A stretch of 64,000 nt of DNA from JAAXHV01 sp965207165. GTDB taxonomy: Bacteria; Pseudomonadota; Gammaproteobacteria; Eutrophobiales; Eutrophobiaceae. The translations under genes and the position numbers were made by a program. The stretch covers positions 2,666,001-2,730,000 of the forward strand of contig OZ242265.1 in the NCBI GenBank assembly GCA_965207165.1. Direction: 5' to 3'. This document shows, piece by piece, positions 36,154 to 44,899 of the stretch (within the stretch, counting starts at the first letter, position 1; each line of letters starts with the position of its first letter). Below the pieces are notes generated by a model. The model was given only the letters and a program-made list of their open reading frames with translations, had not been told where the DNA came from and did not search any database.

Positions 36154-37056
36154 TCATGCGGCTTTGCATGACCGGTTATTTACATCATCATAGTACATCT
36201 GTTCAAATTCAGCCGGCGGCACATTGCCGATGGACGCCAGCAAACGGCGTTGGTTGAACCAGTCCACCCATTCCAGGGTTGCATATTCCACGTCATCTGA
36301 GGTCTTCCAGGGGCCCCGCACCCGGATCACCTCCGTCTTGTACAGACCAATAATGGTTTCCGCCAACGCATTGTCATAGGAATCCCCCACACTGCCCACG
36401 GACGCCTCAATGCCGGCTTGCGTCAATCGGTCGGTATAGCGGACCGAGAGATACTGGCTGCCGCGGTCACTGTGATGAATCAAACCGTCCCGCTCACGCC
36501 GCGACCACAAGGCCTGTTCCAGCGCATCCAGCACCAGGTCGGTACGCAGTGAACGACTGACCCGCCAGCCCACGATGCGCCGGGCAAACACATCCACGAC
36601 AAACGCCACATAGACAAAGCCGGACCAAGTCGCCGCATACGTGATGTCTGCCACCCATAGCTGGTTTGGCCGGGTGGCGGCAAACTGCCGGTTCACCCGG
36701 TCTGCCGGCTGCGGCAGGGTCTCATCCCGCGCCGTCGTCCAGCGCTTTGCGCCACGCCGCACGCCCTGTATTTCAAGCCGCCTCATCAACCGCTCCACCG
36801 TACAACGGGCCACGACATGGCCTTCCCGCTGGAGTTGCCGCCAGACCTTCCTGGCGCCGTATAACCGGTAGTTCTCGCCCCATATACGCTGTATCTCCTT
36901 GCACAACGCCTGGTCCCGCTTCACACGGGCCGGCAACCGCCCAGGGTCCGCAGCCCGGGCCCGGTGCTCGTAGTACGTCGATGGGGCGATCGGCAAGTGC
37001 TTGCAAATCGGCTCGACCCCAAGTCCCTCATGATGTTGGTCGATGAAGGCCACCAT
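36154..37056 (-). CDS. IS3-family transposase OrfB, copy 2
   Basis: 300 aa, identical to the protein of copy 1, with intact DDE residues (VADITY, HSDRGSQ, ETIIG). Normally expressed by -1 frameshifting from orfA. Confidence 0.95.
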   Translation of the reverse strand: MVAFIDQHHEGLGVEPICKHLPIAPSTYYEHRARAADPGRLPARVKRDQALCKEIQRIWGENYRLYGARKVWRQLQREGHVVARCTVERLMRRLEIQGVRRGAKRWTTARDETLPQPADRVNRQFAATRPNQLWVADITYAATWSGFVYVAFVVDVFARRIVGWRVSRSLRTDLVLDALEQALWSRRERDGLIHHSDRGSQYLSVRYTDRLTQAGIEASVGSVGDSYDNALAETIIGLYKTEVIRVRGPWKTSDDVEYATLEWVDWFNQRRLLASIGNVPPAEFEQMYYDDVNNRSCKAA

Positions 37057-37064
37057 CTCGCCGG

Positions 37065-37376
37065 TCAGCGGTCGAGCTCCGCCTGGGCGAAAAAAGCCGA
37101 CGCCTTACGCAAGATCTCGTTGGCTCGCTTGAGCTCCCGATTCTCGCGTTCCAACTCACGTATGCGCGCCTGCTCAGCACTGCTGACACCGGGGCGGTTA
37201 CCCTGGTCCACTTCAGCGCGTCTCACCCATCTACGCAACGTTTCCGCAGCGCAGCCAATCTTGTCGGCGGTAGAAGTCAGTGCAGCCCATTGGGAGTCAT
37301 AGTTCTCCTGGTGCTCCAGCACCAGCCGCACGGCCCGTTCCCGGATCTCCGGGGGATAGCGTTTTTGATTGTTCAT
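37065..37376 (-). CDS. IS3-family transposase OrfA, copy 2
   Basis: 103 aa, identical to OrfA of copy 1, with helix-turn-helix and leucine-zipper-like tail and the same TTTTTTC slippery heptamer. Confidence 0.95.
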   Translation of the reverse strand: MNNQKRYPPEIRERAVRLVLEHQENYDSQWAALTSTADKIGCAAETLRRWVRRAEVDQGNRPGVSSAEQARIRELERENRELKRANEILRKASAFFAQAELDR

Positions 37377-37426
37377 TACTCCATCCTCTCAAGAAATAGA
37401 GTCTCCGGCAAACCCGGGGCAGTTCA

Positions 37427-37774
37427 ACTTATATGCAGGCGAAAGACCTGCCTCGATTACATACCACTCCTCTGCAAACGGGAGTCCAGTCAGACAACAG
37501 TCGCTCGCGACACCTTATTGTGTCCTAACAGGACACGTGTTCCGCTGGACTCCCACTTTCGCGGGAGTGGTATAAGATGTCTTCATTCTGTTGTTTCCTG
37601 CATATATCAAGTATACGGTTGCCCTGTCACGTGCCTGAAATGATATTAGGTCGGGAGACGTCAAAACAATAAATATGCTACGATAACTCATTGACAGAAA
37701 AATGTTTTCGTATGCAATAGGGCATGTGCTGCAGCGCTTGACTTTCCGTAACTCGCAATCCTGCCCGTTCAATA
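37427..37774. other. Intergenic region with cloverleaf sequence
   Basis: About 350 bases without a gene. Apart from the cloverleaf structure (listed separately) the rest is AT-rich and should contain the promoter of the GDSL gene. Confidence 0.5.
37461..37573. repeat. Cloverleaf-forming nested inverted repeats
   Basis: Outer arms ATACCACTCC / GGAGTGGTAT (37461-37470 and 37564-37573), inner arms GGGAGTCCAG / CTGGACTCCC (37480-37489 and 37545-37554), and inside them two perfect hairpins: GTCGC-TC-GCGAC (37500-37511) and GTGTCCT-AAC-AGGACAC (37520-37536). All stems are perfect. It lies in a gene-free gap between IS3 copy 2 and the GDSL gene. It could be a structured RNA, a folded-strand recombination site or a MITE; no known family fits. 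Confidence 0.8.
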
Positions 37775-38611
37775 ATGAGCCAGATGACGCCTGAACAAAT
37801 CAATTTTTTCCTTCAATTCATCCACTTGGAAAAGTTGTTTGGCAATTTCCCCGGCGCAAGCGACCAGAACATAGCGCCGATATTCGGCCTTGACGCGGTT
37901 CGATACCGACAGATCAGGAACGGTTTTAAGGAAAACGCTCGCGTTGCTGCTGAGACACTGCTGGCCGAGCCGGATTTTGCCAGCCTGGTCGACCGTCTGC
38001 CCTTCGCCCCTGACTCCACAATCCTGGCAGTGGGCGATAGCGTCACCGATGATGATCAATCCTGGCTAGAAATGCTGCGCCACCTGCTTAATATCAAGCG
38101 CCCTGATAACCGGGTCCGGATTATCAATGCCGGTGTATCAGGCGATTCAACTACTCACGTCATCAGCCACTTCCCTGAACTGACGTCGTCAGAACCTGAC
38201 TGGATCCTGTTCATGATTGGCTTGAATGACGCGAGAAGGCACGGCAGGGCGCCGGAGAAAACCCTGGTCAGCCTGGACGAAACAGGAAAAAACCTGAGTG
38301 AGTTACGACGCCTCGCCATTGCGCAAACAAACGCCGAGCTTGTCTGGATGACGCCACCCACGCTGATTGAGCAAAAGGTTTTGGAATTCTGGCTGTTCAA
38401 CGCCATGCAAACCTGCTGGACAAACACCGATGTTGACGCCGTCGCAAAGCTGATAAAACAATTGCCGGATAAAATCGTTGACGTGCATTCCGCATTCGGA
38501 TTGCCGCCCAGGCCTGAATTATTACTGGATGACGGCCTTCACCCGTCGTTACAAGGCCAGAAGACTATTGTAACCGCGTTGGTGGAAGCTCTCGCTCGCA
38601 GCTCTCCCTGA
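37775..38611 (+). CDS. SGNH/GDSL-type esterase
   Basis: 278 aa, no signal peptide. All four SGNH blocks are seen: AVGDSVTDD (nucleophile Ser near 87), NAGVSGDSTTH (Gly block), MIGLNDAR (Asn block near 150) and DDGLHPS (Asp-x-x-His near 252-255). The first 75 residues form an extra N-terminal domain. It should hydrolyse an ester or thioester in the cytoplasm. It is convergent with the oxidase/TonB genes and may belong to the same catabolic locus. Confidence 0.9.
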   Translation: MSQMTPEQINFFLQFIHLEKLFGNFPGASDQNIAPIFGLDAVRYRQIRNGFKENARVAAETLLAEPDFASLVDRLPFAPDSTILAVGDSVTDDDQSWLEMLRHLLNIKRPDNRVRIINAGVSGDSTTHVISHFPELTSSEPDWILFMIGLNDARRHGRAPEKTLVSLDETGKNLSELRRLAIAQTNAELVWMTPPTLIEQKVLEFWLFNAMQTCWTNTDVDAVAKLIKQLPDKIVDVHSAFGLPPRPELLLDDGLHPSLQGQKTIVTALVEALARSSP

Positions 38612-38659
38612 GCCCAAGGCAGCCAGGATCGGAAAGTAGGGAAATTCCGGGTGCTCAGC

Positions 38660-40117
38660 TTACACGCCAAAATAGTCATGGAACGAGTTGTCCGGATCGT
38701 ACTGCTTGCGCAAGGCCCGGAGTCTGGTCCAACTAGCCGGCGTGAATGACCGCCGGTTTCTTTCCGGGTAGTTGACGACGTCCTCGTTGTTGATGTAATG
38801 CCCCAGGGAGAACGGTTCCAGTACCGACATGGTGCCGCGTAACCACCCCGCTACCCGGTTATCGTCTTTTGCATCCTGCCAGGTGAGCACCGACAGGATA
38901 TTCGTGCTGCCGATCAGTGAAAAAGCCGCATCCTCGGGCAGTCTGGCATTGCCCATAAAACGAATGCTGACAGTGGTGACAGGCGTCACCGCTTGCCGCA
39001 TGCGTTCACTGAGCGCGGCGATGACCGTAGCGATGGAATTGCTCCAGACGCCTTCAGTGGCCATGCGCCCATGCGGGAAGGATTCCCCTGTTTCACCCGT
39101 CAGTATCTTGAGATTGGTCGGCTCGTATTCCGTTTTTTGAAGCGGGTTATGGCCCAGACTGCTTTTTGCAACGGGTTCCAGCAATGCTCGCGCTTCCTCC
39201 TCGTCAGCGCCGTAGGCGACAGCGTTCACTATGCAAACCTGCTCGGGAGCGCCAGCCACAACCGCTTGCTTGTCCGGATTACCCGTCAGCAGCAGTATCA
39301 ATTCAAGCCTGTGGTCACTGTTCGGCACAAGCTCTTCCAGCACGGCGGCCACTCCCGCATGGTTATCCAGAGAGTGGATATACTGTGACGTGGTGATCGC
39401 CCCCGGCAACGAATACGCACGAAGGTAGTATTTTGTCACCACTCCGAAAAATCCGGGCCCGGCTCCCCGCACGGCCCAGTAAACATCAGGGTATTGCCGT
39501 GCATTGACCGTCAGCATCTCTCCACCGGCGGTGACCACATCGGCGCCGGTAACGGAAAAACAGGCAATCCCCCATGTGTTGGGATTGAAGCCGAGGCCGC
39601 CGCCCAACAGGAACCCGCCAATGGCGACACTGCCGCCCCTGGCCACAGGAAATCCCATCCCGTGCTGCTCAAGCGCGTGCAACAGGGTCGGTCCCCAGGT
39701 GCCCGGTCCTGCCGTAGCCGTAAGGTTTTCCGGGTCCACCGTCACATCCCTCATTCCGAGCAGGTCAATCAGCATCCCGTCTTCACGCAGGAATGAACCC
39801 GGTATGCTGTGACCGCCGCTCTTTGCAATCACCTTCAAACCATGACTGCGCGCATGGTTGACGGCGGCAACCACGTCGTTGGCAGAATTCGCCTGAACGA
39901 TTAAATCAGGCCGCCGCGCCGGTTTGGCCCGTTGCCATACCAGACCCCTTCTTATCGCTTCATAGTCGGAATGTGCGTGGCCAACCATCTTCCCGCTGGG
40001 CACTCGTGCCGAAGTTTCCCGGGGTCTGGAAAGAGTAAGCAGCGTCCCGAGAAATCCAAGCAGGTTGCGCAAAAACTGCCTTCGGCAAAGACTGTTCAGC
40101 GCGGCCTTAAAAGCCAT
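38660..40117 (-). CDS. FAD-linked oxidase, berberine-bridge-enzyme type, probably Tat-exported
   Basis: 485 aa. An N-terminal CRRQFLRNLLGFLGTLLTLS looks like a twin-arginine signal. The PCMH-type FAD domain has VVAAVNHARSHGLKVIAKSGGHS and GGFLLGGGLGFNPNTWGIACFSVTGADVVTAGG, and the C-terminal BBE motif NYPERNRRSFTPASWTRLRALRKQYDPDNSF is complete. The His of GGHS could carry FAD covalently. Such enzymes oxidise alkaloids, sugars or polyphenols in the periplasm. Gene begins 5 bases after the TonB receptor gene ends, so the two are cotranscribed. Confidence 0.9.
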   Translation of the reverse strand: MAFKAALNSLCRRQFLRNLLGFLGTLLTLSRPRETSARVPSGKMVGHAHSDYEAIRRGLVWQRAKPARRPDLIVQANSANDVVAAVNHARSHGLKVIAKSGGHSIPGSFLREDGMLIDLLGMRDVTVDPENLTATAGPGTWGPTLLHALEQHGMGFPVARGGSVAIGGFLLGGGLGFNPNTWGIACFSVTGADVVTAGGEMLTVNARQYPDVYWAVRGAGPGFFGVVTKYYLRAYSLPGAITTSQYIHSLDNHAGVAAVLEELVPNSDHRLELILLLTGNPDKQAVVAGAPEQVCIVNAVAYGADEEEARALLEPVAKSSLGHNPLQKTEYEPTNLKILTGETGESFPHGRMATEGVWSNSIATVIAALSERMRQAVTPVTTVSIRFMGNARLPEDAAFSLIGSTNILSVLTWQDAKDDNRVAGWLRGTMSVLEPFSLGHYINNEDVVNYPERNRRSFTPASWTRLRALRKQYDPDNSFHDYFGV

Positions 40118-40122
40118 TCAGG

Positions 40123-42531
40123 CTAATTGAAATTGCGGCGCAGACTCACGGACCAGGTGGCCGGCATGCCGTACACGCCCTCTACACCATTGTTATTGGC
40201 AAAGCCCGTGATGATATAAGCCTCGTCGGCCACGTTGCGTCCCGCCGCGGTAACCGACCATGCATCGGCGGCATCGCGCCAGGTCAACGAGAGATTCAAC
40301 AGGGTATAGGCGGGTTGCACCAGTAACGGCGTATTCCGGTCATCATTGGCGACCTTGCTGGTATGGGACAGGTCAAGCCGCGGCGTCAACGTGCCCATAT
40401 CACCCAGGTTGATGGAGTATTGCGCAGCGGCGTTGATGTTCCATTCCGGCGCGTTGATCAGGTCATCATCAATGTCGAAGGCGACACCCTCATCCAGCTT
40501 GACGTATTCCGCATCCAGGTAGCCTACGCCGACCTGCAGTAGCGCTTCGGGGACAGGCACTGCGGTCATTTCCAGTTCAAACCCGAGGATTTCCGCTTCT
40601 GCCGCGTTGACCGTGGACAGGCCTATGGTGCCTGCACTGTCACTCTCGTCGGAGGTGACCTGCATATCCGTGTAGTCGGTGAAAAATACCGCGCCGTTGA
40701 AGCGCATGCGATTATCAAGCAGGGTGGTTTTGAAACCGCCTTCGTAGACTTTCACGAACTCCGGTCCGGCAACCGGGGCCTCACGCTTTGCCGGAAAAAC
40801 CCGTTGAGTGAAGGCGCCGGCCTTGAATCCCTCCGAGTAGGAGACGTACGTCATGATATCGTCAGTCCAGCGGAAAGACAGGTTGACATAGGGTTGCACC
40901 TCGCTGGCATTGGAATGGGCCGGTACCATGGGTAACACGCAGGAACCTTGGGTATTGGCAGGTGTCAGCGGTGTCCCTTCACAATCAAACGGCGAGGCAG
41001 GCGCTATGGAAAGCGGGAACGGGACACTCCTGTCGATACCCACATGGGAGTCCGCGACAAATTCCTTTTCCTCGTCCGTATACCGCACGCCCGCGGTCAG
41101 TGATAACTGGTCCGTCACGTCAAAAGTGCCCTGGGCAAACACGGCCTTGCTCTCGTTGTCTATCGTGCCGCCGCTGTCGAATACGGTATTGAACGGCAAC
41201 TCCACCACGTCCAGGTGCTTGCCCGTTTCCTTCAGGTAATACAACCCGATCATCCATTCCAGGCGATCCTCGAACGCGTTGCCCAGCAACTGGAGTTCCT
41301 GGGTAGTCTGTTTTTGCTCGTAGTCGTTGGCGGTGCGGACAATCACGTGGACCGGCAGCTTCGAATGGCCGGTATCCCGGGACCAGAAACCGTCTTCCAC
41401 CCGGCGGTGCGCGCTAATTGATTTTACCGTAAGGTTATCGGTAATATCCCATTCCAGGGTGCCGCTGACACCCCAGACATTCAGCTCGGAATCCGGGCGT
41501 ACGGCAACCCCGAACCGGTCATTGTTACTTAGTTCCGGTGTCGCGCTCACGTGGCTGCTCCAGGTCTTGAACGGCCCTACCACCCATTGATCGTTGTAAC
41601 ATTTGTCATTTCCGAACCGGGCAGGGTCAGTACTGACCACGAAACCGCCGCAGGCCGGGTCGCCGGATACCAGGTTATTAAGTTTGGGGAAGAACCCGTC
41701 TTCCGCCACGTCGATCAGCACATTGGGCGCGGGCGCCTCATCGGTAGTGGAGTAATCTCCGGTTATGTCCACCGTGATCGCGTCGGACGGCGTCCAGCGG
41801 AACGCCAGCCGGCCGGAGAGGTCTTCGTTATCACCCAGGTCCGGCCCGTCCCCCAGGTTTTTCACGTAACCGTCCCGGTTCCTGGTGGACAAAGAGAGGC
41901 TGCCCGCCAGGCTCTCGCCCATGGGGATGTTCACATAACCGTTGGCGTCAATGCGGTCATAACTGCCGGTCGTCACCTCCACCCGGCCGAACACCCTGTC
42001 GGTGGACGGCTTCTTGGTAACTACGGAGATGGCGCCGCCGATAGTATTTCTTCCGAACAACGTGCCCTGGGGGCCGCGCAACACCTCGATCCGTTCCACG
42101 TCCACCGTATCCATCACCTGGCCGATGGTACGGGCGATATACACCCCGTCCAGGTAAATGCCCACACCCGGATCAACGGGCAAGGCCCAGTCGGCGCTGC
42201 CGACGCCGCGGATCATGACGATGGCCGCCGAATTGCCGGCGGCGATTGGCGCGGTAAAATCGAACACGACGTTGGGGGTGAACTCACCCAGGTCGGAGAA
42301 GTCAACTGCGCCGCGTTCCTCCAGGTCGGCAGCAGTGAATGCCGCGACCGATATGGGCGTGTCCTGCAGACTTTCTTCACGCTTTCTGGCGGTTACTACA
42401 ATCTCCTCCAGGGCGCCCGCCTGCGCGAGCAATTCGGTCGTTGCAGTTCCAAGCAGGCAGGCAAACAAGATGAGCTGGGCAATACCTGCTACGGTTTTTC
42501 CTGACACATTTGTGGTTTCATGATTTATCAT
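40123..42531 (-). CDS. TonB-dependent receptor (catabolic type)
   Basis: 802 aa. Signal peptide, then TonB-box/plug start ALEEIVVTARKREESLQDTPISVAAFTAADLE and VERIEVLRGPQGTLFGRNTIGGAISVVTKKP, typical of the large sphingomonad- and marine-type catabolic receptors; the barrel ends SVSLRRNFN. It should import the compound oxidised by the downstream FAD enzyme. Divergent from the GntR regulator, whose putative operator lies in its promoter region. Confidence 0.93.
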   Translation of the reverse strand: MINHETTNVSGKTVAGIAQLILFACLLGTATTELLAQAGALEEIVVTARKREESLQDTPISVAAFTAADLEERGAVDFSDLGEFTPNVVFDFTAPIAAGNSAAIVMIRGVGSADWALPVDPGVGIYLDGVYIARTIGQVMDTVDVERIEVLRGPQGTLFGRNTIGGAISVVTKKPSTDRVFGRVEVTTGSYDRIDANGYVNIPMGESLAGSLSLSTRNRDGYVKNLGDGPDLGDNEDLSGRLAFRWTPSDAITVDITGDYSTTDEAPAPNVLIDVAEDGFFPKLNNLVSGDPACGGFVVSTDPARFGNDKCYNDQWVVGPFKTWSSHVSATPELSNNDRFGVAVRPDSELNVWGVSGTLEWDITDNLTVKSISAHRRVEDGFWSRDTGHSKLPVHVIVRTANDYEQKQTTQELQLLGNAFEDRLEWMIGLYYLKETGKHLDVVELPFNTVFDSGGTIDNESKAVFAQGTFDVTDQLSLTAGVRYTDEEKEFVADSHVGIDRSVPFPLSIAPASPFDCEGTPLTPANTQGSCVLPMVPAHSNASEVQPYVNLSFRWTDDIMTYVSYSEGFKAGAFTQRVFPAKREAPVAGPEFVKVYEGGFKTTLLDNRMRFNGAVFFTDYTDMQVTSDESDSAGTIGLSTVNAAEAEILGFELEMTAVPVPEALLQVGVGYLDAEYVKLDEGVAFDIDDDLINAPEWNINAAAQYSINLGDMGTLTPRLDLSHTSKVANDDRNTPLLVQPAYTLLNLSLTWRDAADAWSVTAAGRNVADEAYIITGFANNNGVEGVYGMPATWSVSLRRNFN

Positions 42532-42588
42532 ATCGCACGCCCTAGTGTTGATTGAAGATATTCAAGAATTATTGTAACATCCTATGTA

Positions 42589-42601
42589 GTATACAGTATA
42601 C
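42589..42601. promoter_or_regulatory. Predicted GntR (FCD) operator
   Basis: GTATAC-A-GTATAC, two self-complementary half-sites, in the intergenic space between the TonB receptor gene and its divergent GntR gene. Operators with a GTATAC core are common for FCD-type GntR repressors, so autoregulation and control of the uptake/oxidase operon are likely. Confidence 0.6.
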
Positions 42602-42663
42602 CAAAACTTCACATTTAAATGTCACCACACTGAATTTTGCAACCATGAGGTTTGCTCCGGCTC

Positions 42664-43323
42664 ATGTCTCTCAAGAAGATCCCTCAAAAAAAATCGTTGC
42701 GTGACAAGGCTTATGCATCATTAAGAAAAGCCTTTTTCCAAGGCGTTTTCAAGCCCAACCAGAAAATTACGGAATACGAGATTGCAAAAGCGCTGGGTGT
42801 TTCCCGCACGCCGGTCAGGGAGGCGCTGAACCTGTTCAGGAGCCAGGGGATATTAAGGCAAAATCGTGGAGGATCGTATGTTTTTATTCTCCCCACCCTT
42901 GAGCAAATTGAAGACATATTCGAAATGCGACGGGTTTTAGAACCCCTGGCCGCAAAAAAGGTCATCGGAAATTGCACTGAAACTGATATAGACAGACTTG
43001 AAGTAATCGTCGGTAAGGAAGAGGAGGCGCTCGATGTAAACGACTCATCCGGTTTTTTTCAACTCAACATGGAATTCCGTACGACACTGTTTAATCTGTG
43101 CGGCAATGAGAGCCTGGCAAAAACAATTAATAGTTTTATGGAGTATATTTATTTTATCGGCATGCTTACCCTGAAAAAGAAATCGGTACGCGAACTGGTT
43201 ATTCAAATCCATACAAAAATTATCCAGGCTTTGAGAAAAAATGATGAGACAACCCTGGTTGTAGTCATCAATGAACACCTGGACCAGGCCATTGATGCCA
43301 TCAGAAAGGAATTGACTGCGTAA
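42664..43323 (+). CDS. GntR-family transcriptional regulator, FCD type
   Basis: 219 aa from the ATG at 42664; a TTG at 42652 would add four residues. N-terminal winged helix: LRDKAYASLRKAFFQGVFKPNQKITEYEIAKALGVSRTPVREALNLFRSQGIL; C-terminal all-helical FCD domain from about 80, with the family's RRVLEP and late H-x3-H-like positions (HTKIIQAL, NEHLDQAI). It probably represses the divergent TonB receptor-oxidase operon until a metabolite is bound. Confidence 0.9.
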   Translation: MSLKKIPQKKSLRDKAYASLRKAFFQGVFKPNQKITEYEIAKALGVSRTPVREALNLFRSQGILRQNRGGSYVFILPTLEQIEDIFEMRRVLEPLAAKKVIGNCTETDIDRLEVIVGKEEEALDVNDSSGFFQLNMEFRTTLFNLCGNESLAKTINSFMEYIYFIGMLTLKKKSVRELVIQIHTKIIQALRKNDETTLVVVINEHLDQAIDAIRKELTA

Positions 43324-43339
43324 CGTGGAGATTATTCCC

Positions 43340-43561
43340 ATGAGCAACAGGAATTCCATAGTAGAACCATCTGGTGCTTCCGGGAATGCCGGTAATGAGG
43401 TCAGGTCGGAGGACTTCGGCGCTTTTGACCACCACTTAGCATCTGCTGGTTTTCAACTGGCCGGACAAGTCTGTCCGGCCCGTACGGAAACAGCGTTAAT
43501 CGGTCACATCGTGAAGGCACTCAAGTTCACTGATTATTGCGAGCGCTGCTCGGGCCTTTGA
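43340..43561 (+). CDS. Hypothetical small protein
   Basis: 73 aa, 16 bases after the GntR stop with a GGAG ahead of the ATG. The sequence (SNRNSIVEPSGASGNAGNEVRSEDFGAF...) has no family resemblance and may be the start of a gene lost by rearrangement. Confidence 0.3.
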   Translation: MSNRNSIVEPSGASGNAGNEVRSEDFGAFDHHLASAGFQLAGQVCPARTETALIGHIVKALKFTDYCERCSGL

Positions 43562-43855
43562 AGAAGGAATATCCGTTACTTGCTGAGGAACACTACTGTA
43601 ACAATAATCACCCTTCAGGGACAACCGCATTATCTATCTGATAACCATGCATTGATAAGTCCAGACTGCATGTCACCAGGCCGCTTGCCAGCCGTCTGGG
43701 CTGGCCGTTGAACTTGCTTTGTCGCGGCTGATACGAAGAAAAGTGCGTCTTGACGACAGGCCTAATCCACGCCACCGTCGATAAGTATTCCGCAATCGCA
43801 ACGTTTCAGCTTCAAGAATAGCAACACTATTCCTTGCCGTTCTAACTGGATATCC
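43562..43855. other. Non-coding junction region
   Basis: Contains a 56-base repeat (43587-43642) also found at 47687-47742. No gene is supported. Confidence 0.4.
43587..43642 (+). repeat. 56-bp direct repeat, copy 1
   Basis: Matches 47687-47742 at 53 of 56 positions in the same orientation. The two copies bracket a 4.1-kb patchwork of remnants, the CoiA-like gene and a toxin-antitoxin pair. Confidence 0.85.
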
Positions 43856-43973
43856 TGAATCGCCGCGGGAATTCCGGAGACCCGTTAGTGTGAGTTATGC
43901 GGCTTTGCATGACCGGTTATTCTCATCATAGCACATCTGTTCGAATTCAGCCGGTGGCACATTGCCGATGGAC
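43856..43973 (-). pseudogene. IS3 end fragment
   Basis: Starts exactly at the IS3 terminal repeat TGAATCGC and includes the last codons of a diverged OrfB (NVPPAEFEQM); it then joins RTX-like sequence abruptly at about 43973. It is a one-ended relic, not derived from the two complete copies, given many differences. Confidence 0.8.
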
Positions 43974-44397
43974 GTCGAGGGCGATGTGCTGTACGGCATC
44001 GACGGGATTATCGGCTCCGTCCACGATGACAACCCTCACCGGCAGCGCCCCCGGCGCCGGCAACGCCACCACTTTCGCCGCCTACCGGCACTCGCCCGAG
44101 ACCGTGACCGTGCTGCTCCATGATGGCACTGCTCTGGGCGGGGACGCCGACGGCGACACCTTCGAGGCCGTCCACAGCCTGCTGGGCTCGCGCCATGATG
44201 ACACCCTGGGCGGCGATGAGCACCCTAACGTGCTGGCTGGCGCCTACCGCCATGACAGACTGGCAGGCAAAGCGGGGGAGGACGTCCTGCACGGCGACCA
44301 CCTCACCGGCCGCGGCCACACCGGCGGGGACGACCGCATCGACCTCGCCGCCTTCGATGGGGTTGACGCACTCACCGAGGCCGATTTTATCTTCTGA
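43974..44397 (+). pseudogene. RTX (haemolysin-type calcium-binding) protein remnant
   Basis: The frame reads TVLLHDGTALGGDADGDTF, then EAVHSLLGSRHDDTLGGDEHPNVLAGAY, HDRLAGKAGEDVLHGD and ...GGDDRIDLAAFDGV: glycine-aspartate nonapeptide repeats ending in a typical RTX C-terminal block (G.D.IDL..F). The start is fused to an IS3 fragment and frames change near 43975-44090, so it is a 3' relic of a secreted protein gene. Confidence 0.6.
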
Positions 44398-44899
44398 CGC
44401 AAGAATAGATGGGGTCAGAATCAAATTGAAACGGTACTAGGCCTCAGTGTGGTTTTAAAACCGACTTCTTCGGTAATAAGAGATCGGTATTATTCAGATG
44501 TTCCTGGAAAGGGAGTAGAACTATTCAAGCAATGTACTGATTTCATTTAATTTTCCACCAGATGTGCTAGGCTTTCCATGCGAATTTAACAACAATTTGC
44601 TCCCACCCTTCATATGTACCACAAGCAGTACAAGGGCAGGTCATTGAGGAAAATTCCTAGACCGCAAGTAGATCAGGTTACGGGGAGGGGGTCAAATGCG
44701 CAAGAATTATTTTTACGGAAACGTCTCGTATAAATAAGCACTTACGAGTTCTTACAGGACACTATGGGCATTAAAAAAATGGATATTTGGTGCCGATGGC
44801 CTGTACCTGTGCGGCAGTAATACGCTTCGTCAACCCCCAGACCTTTATTACCAGCTTACTAAGTCGTGAAGTCTGGTCTCATTTCTTCCCCGTTGGCGT
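44398..44899. other. Gene-free region
   Basis: About 500 bases of mixed composition with frequent stops on both strands. I see no repeat, hairpin or reading frame worth naming. Confidence 0.5.

Larger units (their letters stand above)
36115..37426 (-). mobile_element. IS3-family insertion sequence, copy 2 (1312 bp)
   Basis: Same length and, as far as I can read, same sequence as copy 1 (18602-19913), same orientation. Flanked by its own 3-bp duplication ACT (36112-36114 and 37427-37429), different from ATT at copy 1, so the two inserted independently and do not form a single composite transposon. Confidence 0.95.

Noticed and set aside
18602..37426. Composite transposon bounded by the two IS3 copies
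   Set aside because: Each copy has its own internal target duplication (ATT and ACT), so the pair did not move together.
37461..37573. Integron attC site or hammerhead-type ribozyme
   Set aside because: No RYYYAAC/GTTRRRY core ends and no conserved CUGAUGA/GAAA ribozyme core are present, although the folded shape suggested both.
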